A DNA stretch of 64,000 nt from JABGPL01 sp964387885 (GTDB lineage Bacteria; Electryoneota; AABM5-125-24; Hatepunaeales; Hatepunaeaceae). Of this stretch, positions 1 through 7,587 are shown piece by piece. Position 1 is the first letter of the stretch; each line of letters begins with the position of its first letter. Location of the stretch: NCBI GenBank assembly GCA_964387885.1, contig CAYLYZ010000016.1:4651-68650 (forward strand), in the 5' to 3' direction. The notes under the pieces are model-generated. The model saw only the letters and a list, made by a program, of their open reading frames with translations, searched no databases and was not told the origin of the DNA. The translations under genes were made by a program, and so were the position numbers.

Positions 1-153
1 GAAAATCTCCATAACATGACATCCGGTGATCTGCTGATGATCCTGACAACTCACACGAGTTATCATATGGGGCAGATTAGCATGATTTTGAAAACGAATG
101 GGAAGATGAAGGATATGAAAGATTTATTTGTTGAAGATGTTGGGGAATTGTAG
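1..153 (+). CDS. DinB-like (DUF1572-type) protein, C-terminal end only
   Basis: The window opens inside this gene; 50 codons remain before the TAG stop. The visible stretch contains THTSYHMGQI, which resembles the last metal-ligand helix of DinB-superfamily four-helix bundles (HxxxHxGQI), here with Tyr-His-Met-Gly-Gln. DinB-like proteins bind a metal and are often thiol-dependent transferases or damage-inducible proteins of unclear role. The next gene starts 8 bases after the stop, so the two may share a transcript. The family call rests on one motif and is tentative. Confidence 0.5.
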   Translation, partial: ENLHNMTSGDLLMILTTHTSYHMGQISMILKTNGKMKDMKDLFVEDVGEL

Positions 154-161
154 GGGGAGAT

Positions 162-1406
162 ATGGCTAAAAAGAAAATACCTGAACAAAAAGAATCATCG
201 GTTCTAACCAAGATTTCGGTTGAGGGATTTAAGTGTTTTCGGGATAAGACTGATGTCGAAATCCGTCCACTTACGATTTTGGCGGGCGCAAATTCAAGTG
301 GGAAGACTTCTATTATGCAGCCTCTTTTGTTGATGAAACAAACTGTGCTCTATCCAACAGAAATGAGTTCAGCACTGAATATTAACGATTCGAATGTATC
401 ACTTACATCTTATGACCAGATTTTCGGGAATCACGGTGGTAAAAATATAGAGGAAGTTCGTTTCAAATTATCTCGATCTGACCTCAGTAGTATTGAGTTC
501 ATATTAAAGGATGGAGATGTTGACCTAACCTGGGAGAAATTGACACCTGAACCGAAAAGTTTTGATTTACGTGTTAAGAAATCTATCGGAATCAACGATC
601 CAAATGAAAGTATACATGCTAATGCGAAGAATTTCAAACATATAATTCAAATACATTTCAGTGATGTAATGGGACTCCTGCATGTGGCTGGGATCAGAAT
701 GTCTGAACCTAGACACCACGCTTTCTTAGGCTTAGTTGATCAGAAGAGCCTATACCGAGGACGATTTGATGATTATGTCGCAAGTTTACTTTTTACATGG
801 CAGTCAAAAAATAGACGTCATGAACTACTTCAATTATATAAACAACTTGAGGAACTCTCATTAGCCTATAATGTTTTTACTGAAAGACACTATTCTGATA
901 AATTGTACATTAAAGTAAGTATGATCTCCAAATCTCATAAGCCTGAGAGTAAATACAATATAGCAGATGTAGGTATCGGAGTTTCTCAAGCATTACCCGC
1001 TTTGGTTGCTCTAATTGCCGCAAAACCCGGCCAAATCGTCTACATCGAGCAACCCGAAATCCACATCCACCCTCGCGCACAATTCGACCTTGCAAAAATC
1101 CTCGCGGATGCATCAAATCGGGGTGTTATCGTCATTGCTGAAACTCACAGTGACCAATTGCTGTTAGGGATTCAGCATCAAGTGGCAAGTGGACAGATTG
1201 ATACGAGCAAGGTAAAACTTCATTGGTTTGAACGGGACGAAGAAGGCGCGTCGCATGTTGACAGCACCGATTTGGATGAAAGAGGAATACCAAAGAAGGA
1301 CTGGAAAGCAGACTTCGACGAAGTCTATATGGCTAATCAAGGTAAGTATCTAAAAGCATCCTTTAATAAGGAAAAAAAGAAATTAAAAACGAAAACACCC
1401 GCTTAA
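162..1406 (+). CDS. AAA15/DUF3696-type ABC-class ATPase (OLD-like)
   Basis: A 414-residue ATPase of the SMC/ABC class found in OLD-like conflict systems. The N-terminus has the usual VEGFKCFRD strand, then Walker A GANSSGKT (residues 42-49). The C-terminal half has a signature-like GIGVSQALP, Walker B with IVYIEQPEIHIHP near residues 291-303, and an AETHSDQLL switch His near 327. The DUF3696-like tail ends at the stop. GGGGGAG lies just upstream of the ATG. It probably drives or gates the PIN-like nuclease encoded next, whose reading frame overlaps its last 8 codons. Codon use is more A+T-rich than the GlmL/MutL-like gene downstream, suggesting the pair was acquired. No nuclease domain lies within this protein itself. 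It could instead be a housekeeping recombination ATPase, but pairing with a PIN gene argues against that. Confidence 0.85.
   Translation: MAKKKIPEQKESSVLTKISVEGFKCFRDKTDVEIRPLTILAGANSSGKTSIMQPLLLMKQTVLYPTEMSSALNINDSNVSLTSYDQIFGNHGGKNIEEVRFKLSRSDLSSIEFILKDGDVDLTWEKLTPEPKSFDLRVKKSIGINDPNESIHANAKNFKHIIQIHFSDVMGLLHVAGIRMSEPRHHAFLGLVDQKSLYRGRFDDYVASLLFTWQSKNRRHELLQLYKQLEELSLAYNVFTERHYSDKLYIKVSMISKSHKPESKYNIADVGIGVSQALPALVALIAAKPGQIVYIEQPEIHIHPRAQFDLAKILADASNRGVIVIAETHSDQLLLGIQHQVASGQIDTSKVKLHWFERDEEGASHVDSTDLDERGIPKKDWKADFDEVYMANQGKYLKASFNKEKKKLKTKTPA
1373..1379 (+). promoter_or_regulatory. candidate -1 ribosomal frameshift site (A AAA AAG)
   Basis: In the ATPase frame the codons here read GAA AAA AAG, giving the heptamer A AAA AAG, the same slippery sequence used in E. 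coli dnaX. A -1 slip resumes at 1379 in exactly the frame of the downstream PIN-like domain and would give an ATPase-PIN fusion. The A run is seven long, so transcriptional slippage is a weaker alternative. I did not identify a clear downstream stimulatory stem. Confidence 0.45.
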
Positions 1407-1918
1407 TTATCGATGCTTGTGTTGCCGGGAGAGTCGGTGGTGATAATCCGGAGAACGAATCAGCTCAGTTATGTCTGGACTGTCTCATTTCAATTTTCGA
1501 CAACGAATACTCAATTGTATTCGATGATATAATCGAAGAGGAATGGGATAATCATGCATCACGTTATTCTAAGGGCTGGCTCTTAGCGATGAATAATAAG
1601 AATAGAATTGAAAGGCCAGAGATAATTCAGGATGAGCGTCTAAGAGACTTCATTCAATCGCTCCCTGATCAGGGTGTGACGAACCTTTTATTGAGAGATG
1701 TTCACATGATAGAGGCAGCTTTCGTAACTGAAAACAGAATAATTTCAACAGATGATAAAGCCAGGAAGCATTTTGGATTACAGATACTTGAATTATATGA
1801 CCAACTTAGAGATATTCTTTGGGTGAATCCGGAGAAGCCAGAAGAGAAGTGTGTTGAGTGGCTTGATAAGGGTGCAGTAGCAGACGATAAATACAAACTT
1901 GAAAACTTTAACAACTAG
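1382..1918 (+). CDS. PIN-like domain nuclease, non-canonical start or frameshift fusion
   Basis: The open frame runs from just after a TAA at 1367 to the TAG ending at 1918. It encodes a PIN-like fold: LIIDACVA with first acidic residue Asp11, DDIIEEEW with Glu52-54, RDVHMIEAAF with Asp106, and IISTDDKAR with Asp124/125 (numbered from the ATT at 1382). The first ATG in this frame, at 1589, would remove Asp11 and the Glu cluster, so it cannot start a whole PIN domain. No ATG, GTG or TTG lies upstream in frame. Two routes remain: an AUU start at 1382 with AAGGA nine bases upstream, or a -1 frameshift at 1373-1379 making an ATPase-PIN fusion. PIN nucleases cut RNA with acidic-bound Mg2+. By position this is the effector of the preceding ATPase. 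The next gene begins 3 bases after the stop. Confidence 0.7.
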   Translation: MKNENTRLIIDACVAGRVGGDNPENESAQLCLDCLISIFDNEYSIVFDDIIEEEWDNHASRYSKGWLLAMNNKNRIERPEIIQDERLRDFIQSLPDQGVTNLLLRDVHMIEAAFVTENRIISTDDKARKHFGLQILELYDQLRDILWVNPEKPEEKCVEWLDKGAVADDKYKLENFNN

Positions 1919-1921
1919 ATA

Positions 1922-3703
1922 ATGCCAAACGAACCAAAAACCATCCTCGCCACAGATTGTGGCTCGACGACAACCAAGGCGATCCTGATTGAAAAGCAGG
2001 ATTCCGGTGAATACCGCCTTGTGGTGCGTGGTGAAGCTCCAACAACGGTTGAAGCTCCATTTGAAGACGTCACTAAAGGTGCCTTGAACGCGATCCGTGA
2101 GGTCGAGGAACTGTCAGACAGACATTTTATCTCCGATGACGAGACAATAGTACGCCCCGACAGCGGCGACCTCGGCACGGATATTTACATATCGACCTCA
2201 TCGGCAGGCGGTGGCTTGCAGATGATGGTCTCCGGTGTAGTTAAATCAATGACAGCCGAATCAGCAGAACGCGCCGCACTCGGTGCCGGATCAATCGTGA
2301 TGGATGTGCTCGCTTCCAACGACGGACGTCTCGCTCATGAGAAAATCGAGCGAATAAGACGCTTGCGCCCCGACATGATATTGCTCTCCGGAGGGATTGA
2401 CGGCGGGACGACCAAACATGTCGTTGAACTCGCCGAGTTAATATCAGCGGCACGTCCCCGTCCACGATTGGGCGGTGGCTACGATCTGCCCGTTATCTAT
2501 GCCGGGAACAATAAAGCCTGCGATGAAGTTGACAATGCACTGGGAGATAAAGTATCGCTCAAGATAGTTGACAACCTCCGCCCTATCCTCGAGCAGGAAA
2601 ACCTTGGACCGGCACGTGACAAGATACACGACCTTTTCATGGAACATGTTATGGCTCAAGCTCCTGGTTACAATAAACTGATGAGCTGGACGGATGCTCC
2701 GATTATGCCTACACCTGGTGCAGTCGGTAATATAATGGAAACAATCTCGAAGAAAGACGGTATCGACCTCGTCGGAGTTGACATTGGTGGAGCTACAACT
2801 GACGTTTTCAGCGTCTTCGGAGGTGTCTTTAACCGAACGGTATCGGCTAACCTCGGAATGAGTTATTCAATCTCGAACGTACTCGCCGAAGCCGGCTTTG
2901 ATAACATCATGCGCTGGGTTCCCTTTGATATCAGCGAGGAAGACTTGCGTGACCGGATCGGTAATAAAATGATCCGACCGACCACGATCCCGCAGACACT
3001 TGAGGAATTGAAGATTGAACAGGCAATTGCGCGTGAAGCATTGAGGCTGGCATTCATACAGCATAAATCTTTTGCCGTTGGGCTAAAAGGTGTTCAGCAA
3101 GAACGCTCAATCTCAGATACTTTTTCACAGAAGTCTACCGGTGAAACTCTCGTCGACATGATGTCGTTAAACATGTTGGTCGGTTCGGGAGGCGCATTAT
3201 CACATGCTCCCAACCGCTCCCAGGCTGCACAGATGATGATCGACGCATTTTTACCGGAAGGTGTAACCCGATTGGCTGTAGACTCAATTTTCATGATGCC
3301 CCAACTCGGTGTGCTTGCAACGGTGAACGAACGGGCAGCAACTGAAGTCTTTGAGAAAGACTGCCTGATCCACCTTGGAACCTGTATTGCCCCATTGGGC
3401 ACAGGCAAAGCAGGAAAACCTGTACTCCAGATTACCGGCAAATCCAATAGAGGCAGAGAAGTTAACCTTGAAGTCAATTTTGACGAATTAGTGCTGACCG
3501 AGTTCGAAGTTGACGAAACCATGCATGCTCACATAACTCCGGCTAAAGGACTGGATATGGGCGAAGGACCCGGTAAACCTGTGGAGCGAGTGGTTCATGG
3601 GGGCGTCGTCGGCTTAGTAATTGATACTCGAGGCCGCCCTTGTGACTTGAGACGTGATACTAAGGAAAGAGTTCAGAAATTGAACAAATGGAAATTGGAT
3701 TGA
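1922..3703 (+). CDS. GlmL/MutL-family ATPase (glutamate mutase L-like)
   Basis: A 593-residue protein of the actin/ASKHA fold. The N-terminus has the phosphate-1 motif ATDCGSTTTKAIL; a second phosphate motif GVDIGGATTDVFSVFGG lies in the middle. STSSAGGGLQMMVSGVV and LLSGGIDGGTTKHVVELAELI match the GlmL/MutL family, which accompanies B12-dependent carbon-skeleton mutases such as glutamate mutase and is thought to maintain or reactivate them. It is unrelated to the DNA mismatch repair protein of the same name. No mutase subunit is visible nearby. The gene starts 3 bases after the PIN-like gene with no strong ribosome site. Its codon use is G+C-richer than the ATPase-PIN pair, so it is probably the resident gene behind an inserted module. 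Confidence 0.85.
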   Translation: MPNEPKTILATDCGSTTTKAILIEKQDSGEYRLVVRGEAPTTVEAPFEDVTKGALNAIREVEELSDRHFISDDETIVRPDSGDLGTDIYISTSSAGGGLQMMVSGVVKSMTAESAERAALGAGSIVMDVLASNDGRLAHEKIERIRRLRPDMILLSGGIDGGTTKHVVELAELISAARPRPRLGGGYDLPVIYAGNNKACDEVDNALGDKVSLKIVDNLRPILEQENLGPARDKIHDLFMEHVMAQAPGYNKLMSWTDAPIMPTPGAVGNIMETISKKDGIDLVGVDIGGATTDVFSVFGGVFNRTVSANLGMSYSISNVLAEAGFDNIMRWVPFDISEEDLRDRIGNKMIRPTTIPQTLEELKIEQAIAREALRLAFIQHKSFAVGLKGVQQERSISDTFSQKSTGETLVDMMSLNMLVGSGGALSHAPNRSQAAQMMIDAFLPEGVTRLAVDSIFMMPQLGVLATVNERAATEVFEKDCLIHLGTCIAPLGTGKAGKPVLQITGKSNRGREVNLEVNFDELVLTEFEVDETMHAHITPAKGLDMGEGPGKPVERVVHGGVVGLVIDTRGRPCDLRRDTKERVQKLNKWKLD

Positions 3704-3761
3704 CTTCCAAAAGAAGATGAAAATTAATCGGTTGAAAGATGTAGATGTTTAGGGAAAACTC

Positions 3762-4238
3762 ATGAAGAAGATTATTTTTGTAGTATTTTTGATGCTCTTC
3801 ACGCTGGGTTGTTCAGAAGAGAAAGCAAAAAACGAGAACCCAAAAGTTTATCCCGGGCTACCACGGAAATTTGATGTGGGAGATCAGACTCTGAAAAACA
3901 AACTTCCGGCAGATGTGAGCGATGGATTTCTCGGTTTCGGAAAAGCTCCCGGATTCAGTTATGGCTTGCTGATGGCTCACAAAACTATTACACCCCGATA
4001 TCATGAGCGTAGCGATATGCTTGTTTATATACACAGTGGAATTACACGATTTCAGGTCGGTGATGAGAATTTTTGGGCTGCGGGTGGAGATATTGTATAT
4101 ATTCCTCGAGGTTCAACATATGCAGTCACAACCAAAGAAAGATATCCGCTTGAATTTGTAACGGTTTATTCTCCACCTTTTGATCCCAATGATGTAGTAT
4201 ATCCAGTACTCGAAAAACCAGCTCCTTTGGTCGAATAA
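3762..4238 (+). CDS. cupin-domain lipoprotein
   Basis: The N-terminus (KKIIFVVFLMLFTLGC) is a lipoprotein signal with Cys17 as the lipidation site, so the protein is probably anchored in a membrane facing the periplasm. The rest is a single small beta-barrel of the cupin type: ITPRYHERSDMLVYIHSG carries a His and Glu like cupin motif 1, and GGDIVYIPRGSTYAV resembles motif 2 without its usual His. The substrate is unknown. The stop is followed after one base by the Nif3-like gene, so the two are probably translated together. Confidence 0.7.
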   Translation: MKKIIFVVFLMLFTLGCSEEKAKNENPKVYPGLPRKFDVGDQTLKNKLPADVSDGFLGFGKAPGFSYGLLMAHKTITPRYHERSDMLVYIHSGITRFQVGDENFWAAGGDIVYIPRGSTYAVTTKERYPLEFVTVYSPPFDPNDVVYPVLEKPAPLVE

Positions 4239-4239
4239 G

Positions 4240-4995
4240 ATGAACCGAAAAAAACTTGAGACATATCTGTCAGATTTCCTTGACATCCAAAGCTATAAAG
4301 ATTATTGTGTGAATGGCTTGCAGGTTCAGGGACGTGAAGAGATCAAATCAATTGTTACTGGCGTCTCTGCCAGTGAGCGCTTATTTAAAGCTGCAATTGA
4401 TAATAAGGCAGACACAATTATTGTTCATCATGGCTTATTCTGGCGAAATTCACCTAATCCGTTTCATCTTACAGGGATAACTTATAATCGTGTTAAGCTG
4501 CTAATTAAGCATAATATTAACCTGTTTGCATATCATCTACCGCTCGATTCACACCCGAAGATTGGTAATAATGCCTTAATAGCTAAAGCCCTTGGACTCA
4601 AGAACAGGAAAATGGTGGAATTTCCTGACATCTCAGCTGGAATGGGTGAGCTTAAGACACCATTGTCAGCAAATGAATTTAAAGGCTACGCTGATAAACT
4701 TCTGGATACTAACGGATTAATGTTACCCGGCAACAAGAACTCTATTCTAAAAGTGTTTGTTATATCCGGTGGCGGTGGGAATGATTATCATGATGCCTAT
4801 TCAAATGGCGCTGATGTCTATGTTACAGGAGAATTGGAGGAGCACTCCGTAAGAGGAGCAGAAGAACTTGGATTGGCATTATATGCCCCGGGACATTACA
4901 ACAGCGAGAAGTGGGGAATTCGAGAACTTGGCAACTTTCTCCAAAGAGAATTAGGTCTAAAGACAGAATTTGTTGATGTTCCCAATCCAATTTAG
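4240..4995 (+). CDS. Nif3-like dinuclear metal centre protein (YbgI/DUF34 family)
   Basis: A 251-residue member of the Nif3/YbgI family, toroidal hexamers with a two-metal site. Metal-ligand motifs are visible: IIVHHGLFW near residues 63-71, FAYHLPLDSHPKIGNNALIA near 99-118, and APGHYNSEKWG near the C-terminus with the distal His and Glu. The family is annotated in some databases as GTP cyclohydrolase type 2, but its physiological reaction is unsettled. Length matches the short bacterial form without the inserted PII-like domain. It begins one base after the cupin lipoprotein stop. Confidence 0.9.
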   Translation: MNRKKLETYLSDFLDIQSYKDYCVNGLQVQGREEIKSIVTGVSASERLFKAAIDNKADTIIVHHGLFWRNSPNPFHLTGITYNRVKLLIKHNINLFAYHLPLDSHPKIGNNALIAKALGLKNRKMVEFPDISAGMGELKTPLSANEFKGYADKLLDTNGLMLPGNKNSILKVFVISGGGGNDYHDAYSNGADVYVTGELEEHSVRGAEELGLALYAPGHYNSEKWGIRELGNFLQRELGLKTEFVDVPNPI

Positions 4996-5142
4996 CAATC
5001 GTACATACTCATTTGATCGCAACATTAAGAACCGTAGATCGATTTCTTCGGTGAAATAGAAAAATTTACTTCCCGTAGACATAACGGGAAAACGACTTAT
5101 GCGAGCTGAGTGGAATGTTTATTTATTTTAGTGGAGGTTTTC

Positions 5143-5913
5143 ATGTCTGATTTTGAATTTATCAAGTTTAATCGAGATGGTGGTCGCGCTGACCTGAAGT
5201 TCAGTAATCCACCTCACAATCTGTTAACTGTTGAGATGCTTGAAGAAATCGTTCGAGCACTCGATACTCTACGTGATGATGATACACTGAAAGTTTTACT
5301 TATTCAGGGTGAGGGTGACACCTTCTGCGGTGGTGTCAGGACTGAGGATATAATGGCTGATAGTATTGGCGCATTAATGCCTCTCTATTCAAGAGTGTAT
5401 AACCACCTGAACGATATCCGAGGCGTAACGGTTTCTGCTGTTTTAGGTGAAGCCTCCGGTTTCGGTTGTGAGCTTGCAGCATTCTGTGATGTTTGTATCG
5501 CCGCCGATAACGCTATGTTCAGCTTTCCGCAGATTCAACTTGGGCTGTTTCCGCCAATTGCAACTGCTATTCTGCCTCGTCTTATCGGTCGAAACCGTGC
5601 CATAGACTGGATCGTATCCGGAAGACGGGTAACAGCCAAAGAAGCTGCGGAAGCTTCAATGGTCGCAAGGACTATTCCCGATTTAGCGCTGTCACAGTAT
5701 GCGAATGCCTATGCAGAGAGGATTAACCACTTCAGTGCTCCGGCAGTTGTACTTGCAAAACGTGCTGTCGATCAAGCACTATACACACCGGCAATGGATG
5801 CACTTAGAGCTACGGAATCACTCTACATGCTGGATCTGATGAACAGTCTTGATCCAACTGAAGGATTAAAAGCCAGCCTCGAAGATAGAGATCCCGTGTG
5901 GAAGAACAAGTGA
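5143..5913 (+). CDS. enoyl-CoA hydratase/isomerase family; cyclohexa-1,5-dienecarbonyl-CoA hydratase-like
   Basis: A crotonase-fold protein of 256 residues. The oxyanion-hole segment LLIQGEGDTFCGGV and the second active-site segment VLGEASGFGCELAAFCDVCIAADNAMFSFPQIQLGLFPP are typical of the family. The sequence style (LKFSNPPHNLLTVEML, FGCELAAFCD) most resembles dienoyl-CoA hydratases of anaerobic aromatic degradation, but substrate cannot be fixed from sequence. The ATG at 5143 is chosen because GTGGAGG lies just before it; an in-frame ATG at 5110 has no ribosome site. About 150 bases with no gene precede it. The Nudix gene follows after 29 bases. Confidence 0.8.
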   Translation: MSDFEFIKFNRDGGRADLKFSNPPHNLLTVEMLEEIVRALDTLRDDDTLKVLLIQGEGDTFCGGVRTEDIMADSIGALMPLYSRVYNHLNDIRGVTVSAVLGEASGFGCELAAFCDVCIAADNAMFSFPQIQLGLFPPIATAILPRLIGRNRAIDWIVSGRRVTAKEAAEASMVARTIPDLALSQYANAYAERINHFSAPAVVLAKRAVDQALYTPAMDALRATESLYMLDLMNSLDPTEGLKASLEDRDPVWKNK

Positions 5914-5942
5914 GTTAGATATATTACCTGTACGGACGCAAT

Positions 5943-6416
5943 GTGAGTATAGTTAACGATTCTACGATGGTTGCTGCCTATGTATTTCGCAAAGCAGGTG
6001 AAGAAATACAACTGCTGCTAATGCAACGTCCTCCGGACTGTCGATATGCACCTTTGACCTGGCAGATTGTCTATGGTCATAAAGAACTTTTCGAGAATGG
6101 TGATAATACAATTCTCCGGGAAATTCGTGAGGAGACGGGGATTAATCCCGAATCGATTTATAACACAGACAAAAGGTTCTATAATGTCCGGGAAAACATT
6201 TGGGTATCTACACCTGTACCCGTTTATGTTGCTTTCGTGGATTATAAAGCGACAGTTGTTCTTAATAGTGAGCATATCGCCTATCAATGGTGTGATTTGG
6301 CGGATGCTGAGGATATATTTATTTGGCCGGATCAGGTAAAGATGCTAAAGAAAATTCGTACCGTATTCATTGAGAATAATCCTCCCCGGGAAAATCGGAT
6401 TGAGATCCCATTGTAG
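5943..6416 (+). CDS. Nudix hydrolase
   Basis: A 157-residue Nudix protein with a perfect Nudix box: GHKELFE, seven residues, then REIREETGI (GX5EX7REUXEEXGU). The Glu residues of REIREE bind Mg2+. QLLLMQRPPDCRYAPLTWQIVYG is typical of small NTP or NDP-X pyrophosphatases such as the dihydroneopterin-triphosphate type, but the substrate is not determined. The start is probably GTG at 5943 (reading MSIVNDSTM); the first ATG lies eight codons later. It lies 29 bases after the hydratase gene. Confidence 0.85.
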   Translation: MSIVNDSTMVAAYVFRKAGEEIQLLLMQRPPDCRYAPLTWQIVYGHKELFENGDNTILREIREETGINPESIYNTDKRFYNVRENIWVSTPVPVYVAFVDYKATVVLNSEHIAYQWCDLADAEDIFIWPDQVKMLKKIRTVFIENNPPRENRIEIPL

Positions 6417-6501
6417 TTTCAATTAGTTATAGCAATTGATCTCAAGTGAACCTGGAAATTAGTTAACAATTGTCTTAGGTGAACTGAAAAAAACATTAAA
6501 A

Positions 6502-7494
6502 ATGTCACAAAACAAAAAACTGGTATTTTCCGGTATTCAACCTTCCGGAAATATACACATCGGAAACTACCTCGGTGCAGTAAGTAACTGGGTTGAACAA
6601 CAGGAGAATTACGACAATATCTTCTGCATTGTTAATCTTCATGCCATCACTGTCCCACAGGATCGAAAGATACTGAAAAAAAAGATATTTGAGCTTGCAG
6701 GACTGCTTCTCGCAGCTGGAATTGATCCTGAACGATCATCCCTGTTTGTTCAATCTGATATCCCAGCTCACAGCGAATTAGCGTGGATTTTGAATTGTTA
6801 TACTCCTATGGGTTGGATGCAAAGGATGACACAGTTCAAGGAAAAGTCTGGTAAACAAAAAGAGGAAGTTACAGTTGGGTTGTTCGACTATCCGGCACTT
6901 ATGGCTGCAGATATATTGTTGTATAATGCTAATGGTGTCCCTGTTGGAAACGACCAGAAACAGCATGTAGAACTTACACGGGATATTGCACAACGCTTTA
7001 ATCATATATATGGTGAAACTTTTGTGGTGCCTGAACCGATTATTCCGAAAGCTGGTGCTCGGATTATGGGTCTTGATGATCCACTAAAAAAAATGAGTAA
7101 GAGTGATGACAGCAAAGGTCATGCAATAGGTTTGCTCGACTCACCGAGTGAAATTCGCAAGAAATTTAAACGTGCCACTACCGATTCTGACCGATTGATT
7201 GCGTTCGACGAAAAAAGGGCAGCGATGTTTAATCTACTAACCATTTTTCAGATCTTCTCCGGTAAATCAAAAGCTGAAATCGAATCCCATTTTGACGGTA
7301 AAGGCTATGGAGATTTGAAAAATGACATTGCCGAAGCGGTAATAGAAAGATTGAGACCTCTTCATGAACGCTATGCACAAATCACCTCAGATAAGGGTTA
7401 CATTGAATCTGTACTCGCAAAAGGTGCCGAAGAAGTCCAACCCATTGCAGAAAAGACTATTCGTAAGGTTCGTCGCAGAATTGGATTGGAATAG
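6502..7494 (+). CDS. trpS: tryptophan--tRNA ligase
   Basis: Class I aminoacyl-tRNA synthetase of 330 residues that charges tRNA-Trp. The HIGH motif is HIGN (residues 19-22) inside SGNIHIGNYLGAV, and the KMSKS motif is intact (KMSKS, 197-201). QSDIPAHSELAWIL and GVPVGNDQKQHVELTRDIA are diagnostic of bacterial TrpRS. The length is normal. The 85 bases before it show no T-box or trp leader that I can recognise. Confidence 0.97.
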   Translation: MSQNKKLVFSGIQPSGNIHIGNYLGAVSNWVEQQENYDNIFCIVNLHAITVPQDRKILKKKIFELAGLLLAAGIDPERSSLFVQSDIPAHSELAWILNCYTPMGWMQRMTQFKEKSGKQKEEVTVGLFDYPALMAADILLYNANGVPVGNDQKQHVELTRDIAQRFNHIYGETFVVPEPIIPKAGARIMGLDDPLKKMSKSDDSKGHAIGLLDSPSEIRKKFKRATTDSDRLIAFDEKRAAMFNLLTIFQIFSGKSKAEIESHFDGKGYGDLKNDIAEAVIERLRPLHERYAQITSDKGYIESVLAKGAEEVQPIAEKTIRKVRRRIGLE

Positions 7495-7501
7495 TCACTT
7501 A

Positions 7502-7571
7502 AGTGTTGTCAGACGTCCTCGTCTGACTCTCAAACCATCGTTTTTATGTCATGTGAGGACACCTGACAGTG
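7502..7571. repeat. bipartite TCAGGTG palindromic element, copy 1
   Basis: Two hairpin arms separated by about 20 bases: GTCAGACGTCCTCGTCTGAC (7508-7527) and a second arm TGTCATGTGAGGAC...CCTGACA (7547-7569). The same layout recurs near 14.6, 22.8, 36.7 and 44.9 kb. It lies between trpS and the next gene. Confidence 0.75.
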
Positions 7572-7587
7572 TTTTTGAAGTAGCCTT

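Noticed and set aside
1589..1918. PIN gene starting at the first ATG
   Set aside because: This start removes the first Asp and the Glu cluster of the fold, which are intact in the open frame upstream.
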